The notes beneath the pieces are model-generated. The model made no database searches. It had not been told where the DNA came from and saw only the letters and a program-made list of their open reading frames with translations. The translations under genes were made by a program, and so were the position numbers. A stretch of 5,345 bases of DNA from Candidatus Peribacterales bacterium (GTDB lineage: Bacteria > Patescibacteriota > Gracilibacteria > Peribacterales > Peribacteraceae), in the NCBI GenBank assembly GCA_020059985.1, contig JAGVCI010000021.1, forward strand, positions 1 through 5,345. The letters are read 5' to 3'. Of the stretch, positions 4,952-5,345 are shown one piece after another. The stretch's first letter is position 1. Each line of letters begins with the position of its first letter.

Positions 4952-5345
4952 ATGAGGTTCGTCGTTCTATTGCTCTTGGTCTTGCTTCCGCAGATTGTGT
5001 TCGCGCATCCTGGTGCTCGTGATGTGAACGGTTGTCACGTCTGTCGTACGAACTGTCCACGGTGGGGACTGAAAGAAGGGGAGCGCCATTGCCACGAAGC
5101 TCCGGTGAAAAAACCAACGAGCCCCGGAGTACGATCATCTACACGTAGAAATCCCTACATTCCTCTTTCGCCGTCAGTGGAAGCGGTGTCAGGTAGTTAC
5201 CGCAATGCGCGGATTCGTCAGACGATCGGGCTCAACTCTCCTCGCGGGAACGCCGAAACGTATCAGGTGATGCGTGTCGTGGATGGCGATACCGTCGAAG
5301 TGCGCCTCCTCAGTCGTATTCTCGAAACTATCCGAATTGTCGGGA
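4952..5345 (+). CDS. Secreted thermonuclease (SNase family) with N-terminal Cys/His module, 3' end outside window
   Basis: Thermonucleases cleave DNA and RNA with the help of Ca2+. The 131 residues in view begin with a clear signal peptide (M1-A18, cleavage V-F-A / H-P). A small Cys/His module follows: G27-C28-H29, C31, C35, W38-G39-L40 and H46-C47-H48, similar to the GCH...HCH (YHYH-like) modules found beside secreted nucleases, and perhaps metal-binding or disulfide-linked. Residues 50-100 form a basic, low-complexity linker. The SNase fold starts near Y104 with V-V-D-G-D-T-V (109-115). D111 and D113 correspond to Asp19 and Asp21 of staphylococcal nuclease, and R128 to Arg35. The counterparts of Asp40, Glu43 and Arg87 lie past the window end, so activity cannot be confirmed. 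Start and ribosome site agree. The product probably acts outside the cell, degrading environmental or host nucleic acid. Confidence 0.88.
   Translation, partial: MRFVVLLLLVLLPQIVFAHPGARDVNGCHVCRTNCPRWGLKEGERHCHEAPVKKPTSPGVRSSTRRNPYIPLSPSVEAVSGSYRNARIRQTIGLNSPRGNAETYQVMRVVDGDTVEVRLLSRILETIRIVG

Noticed and set aside
4905..5138. - strand open frame opposite the thermonuclease start
   Set aside because: The + strand has a Shine-Dalgarno, signal peptide, Cys/His module and SNase motif over the same bases.
1..5345. CIRCE operator for HrcA
   Set aside because: I looked for TTAGCACTC-N9-GAGTGCTAA-like inverted repeats and found only isolated GAGTGC halves inside the coiled-coil gene.

Overview
The window suggests a Candidate Phyla Radiation (Patescibacteria) genome, perhaps a GC-richer lineage such as Peribacteria/Peregrinibacteria. 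This is inferred from remembered protein similarity and base composition; no marker RNA is present. The main clue is the long VirD4-like ATPase. It has the N-terminal pattern (Q-Y-A-Q-Y-P, D-P-I-A-G-L), the A-E-E-I-A-T-L-W-H-L-P motif and the G-K-T-G-M-G-K-S-T / D-P-H-G-D-L nucleotide-binding core that I associate with CPR versions of this family. The standard genetic code reads all genes sensibly.

Layout. (1) 1-476, + strand: the 3' part of hrcA, the heat-shock repressor gene, cut by the window edge. (2) 501-3170, + strand: an 889-codon VirD4/TraD-like conjugative-type DNA-pumping ATPase, 24 nt downstream of hrcA, in the same frame and probably in the same operon. (3) 3171-4288: about 1.1 kb without a credible gene. 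The first part (3172-3538) is a tight run of hairpins ending in a strong, bidirectional-looking terminator. The second part (3539-4180) contains further stems, two U-tract stops and a 17-position near-perfect hairpin, and may be structured RNA or degenerate repeat DNA. An AT-rich island with a hairpin and a short direct repeat follows (about 4183-4260). (4) 4289-4852, - strand: a secreted, highly charged coiled-coil protein whose start appears to be non-AUG. (5) 4952 to the window end, + strand: a secreted thermonuclease (SNase family) with an N-terminal Cys/His module, cut by the window edge.

How the parts may work together. HrcA and the ATPase are probably co-transcribed, but no known pathway links heat-shock repression to DNA pumping. 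The coiled-coil protein and the nuclease diverge from a short spacer and are both exported, so they may act at the cell surface or outside it. A secreted nuclease and a DNA-translocating ATPase could both serve DNA or nucleotide traffic across the envelope, but this is a guess from proximity. I found no CRISPR array, tRNA, rRNA, insertion sequence or complete new system. The least explained DNA is the hairpin-rich gap.
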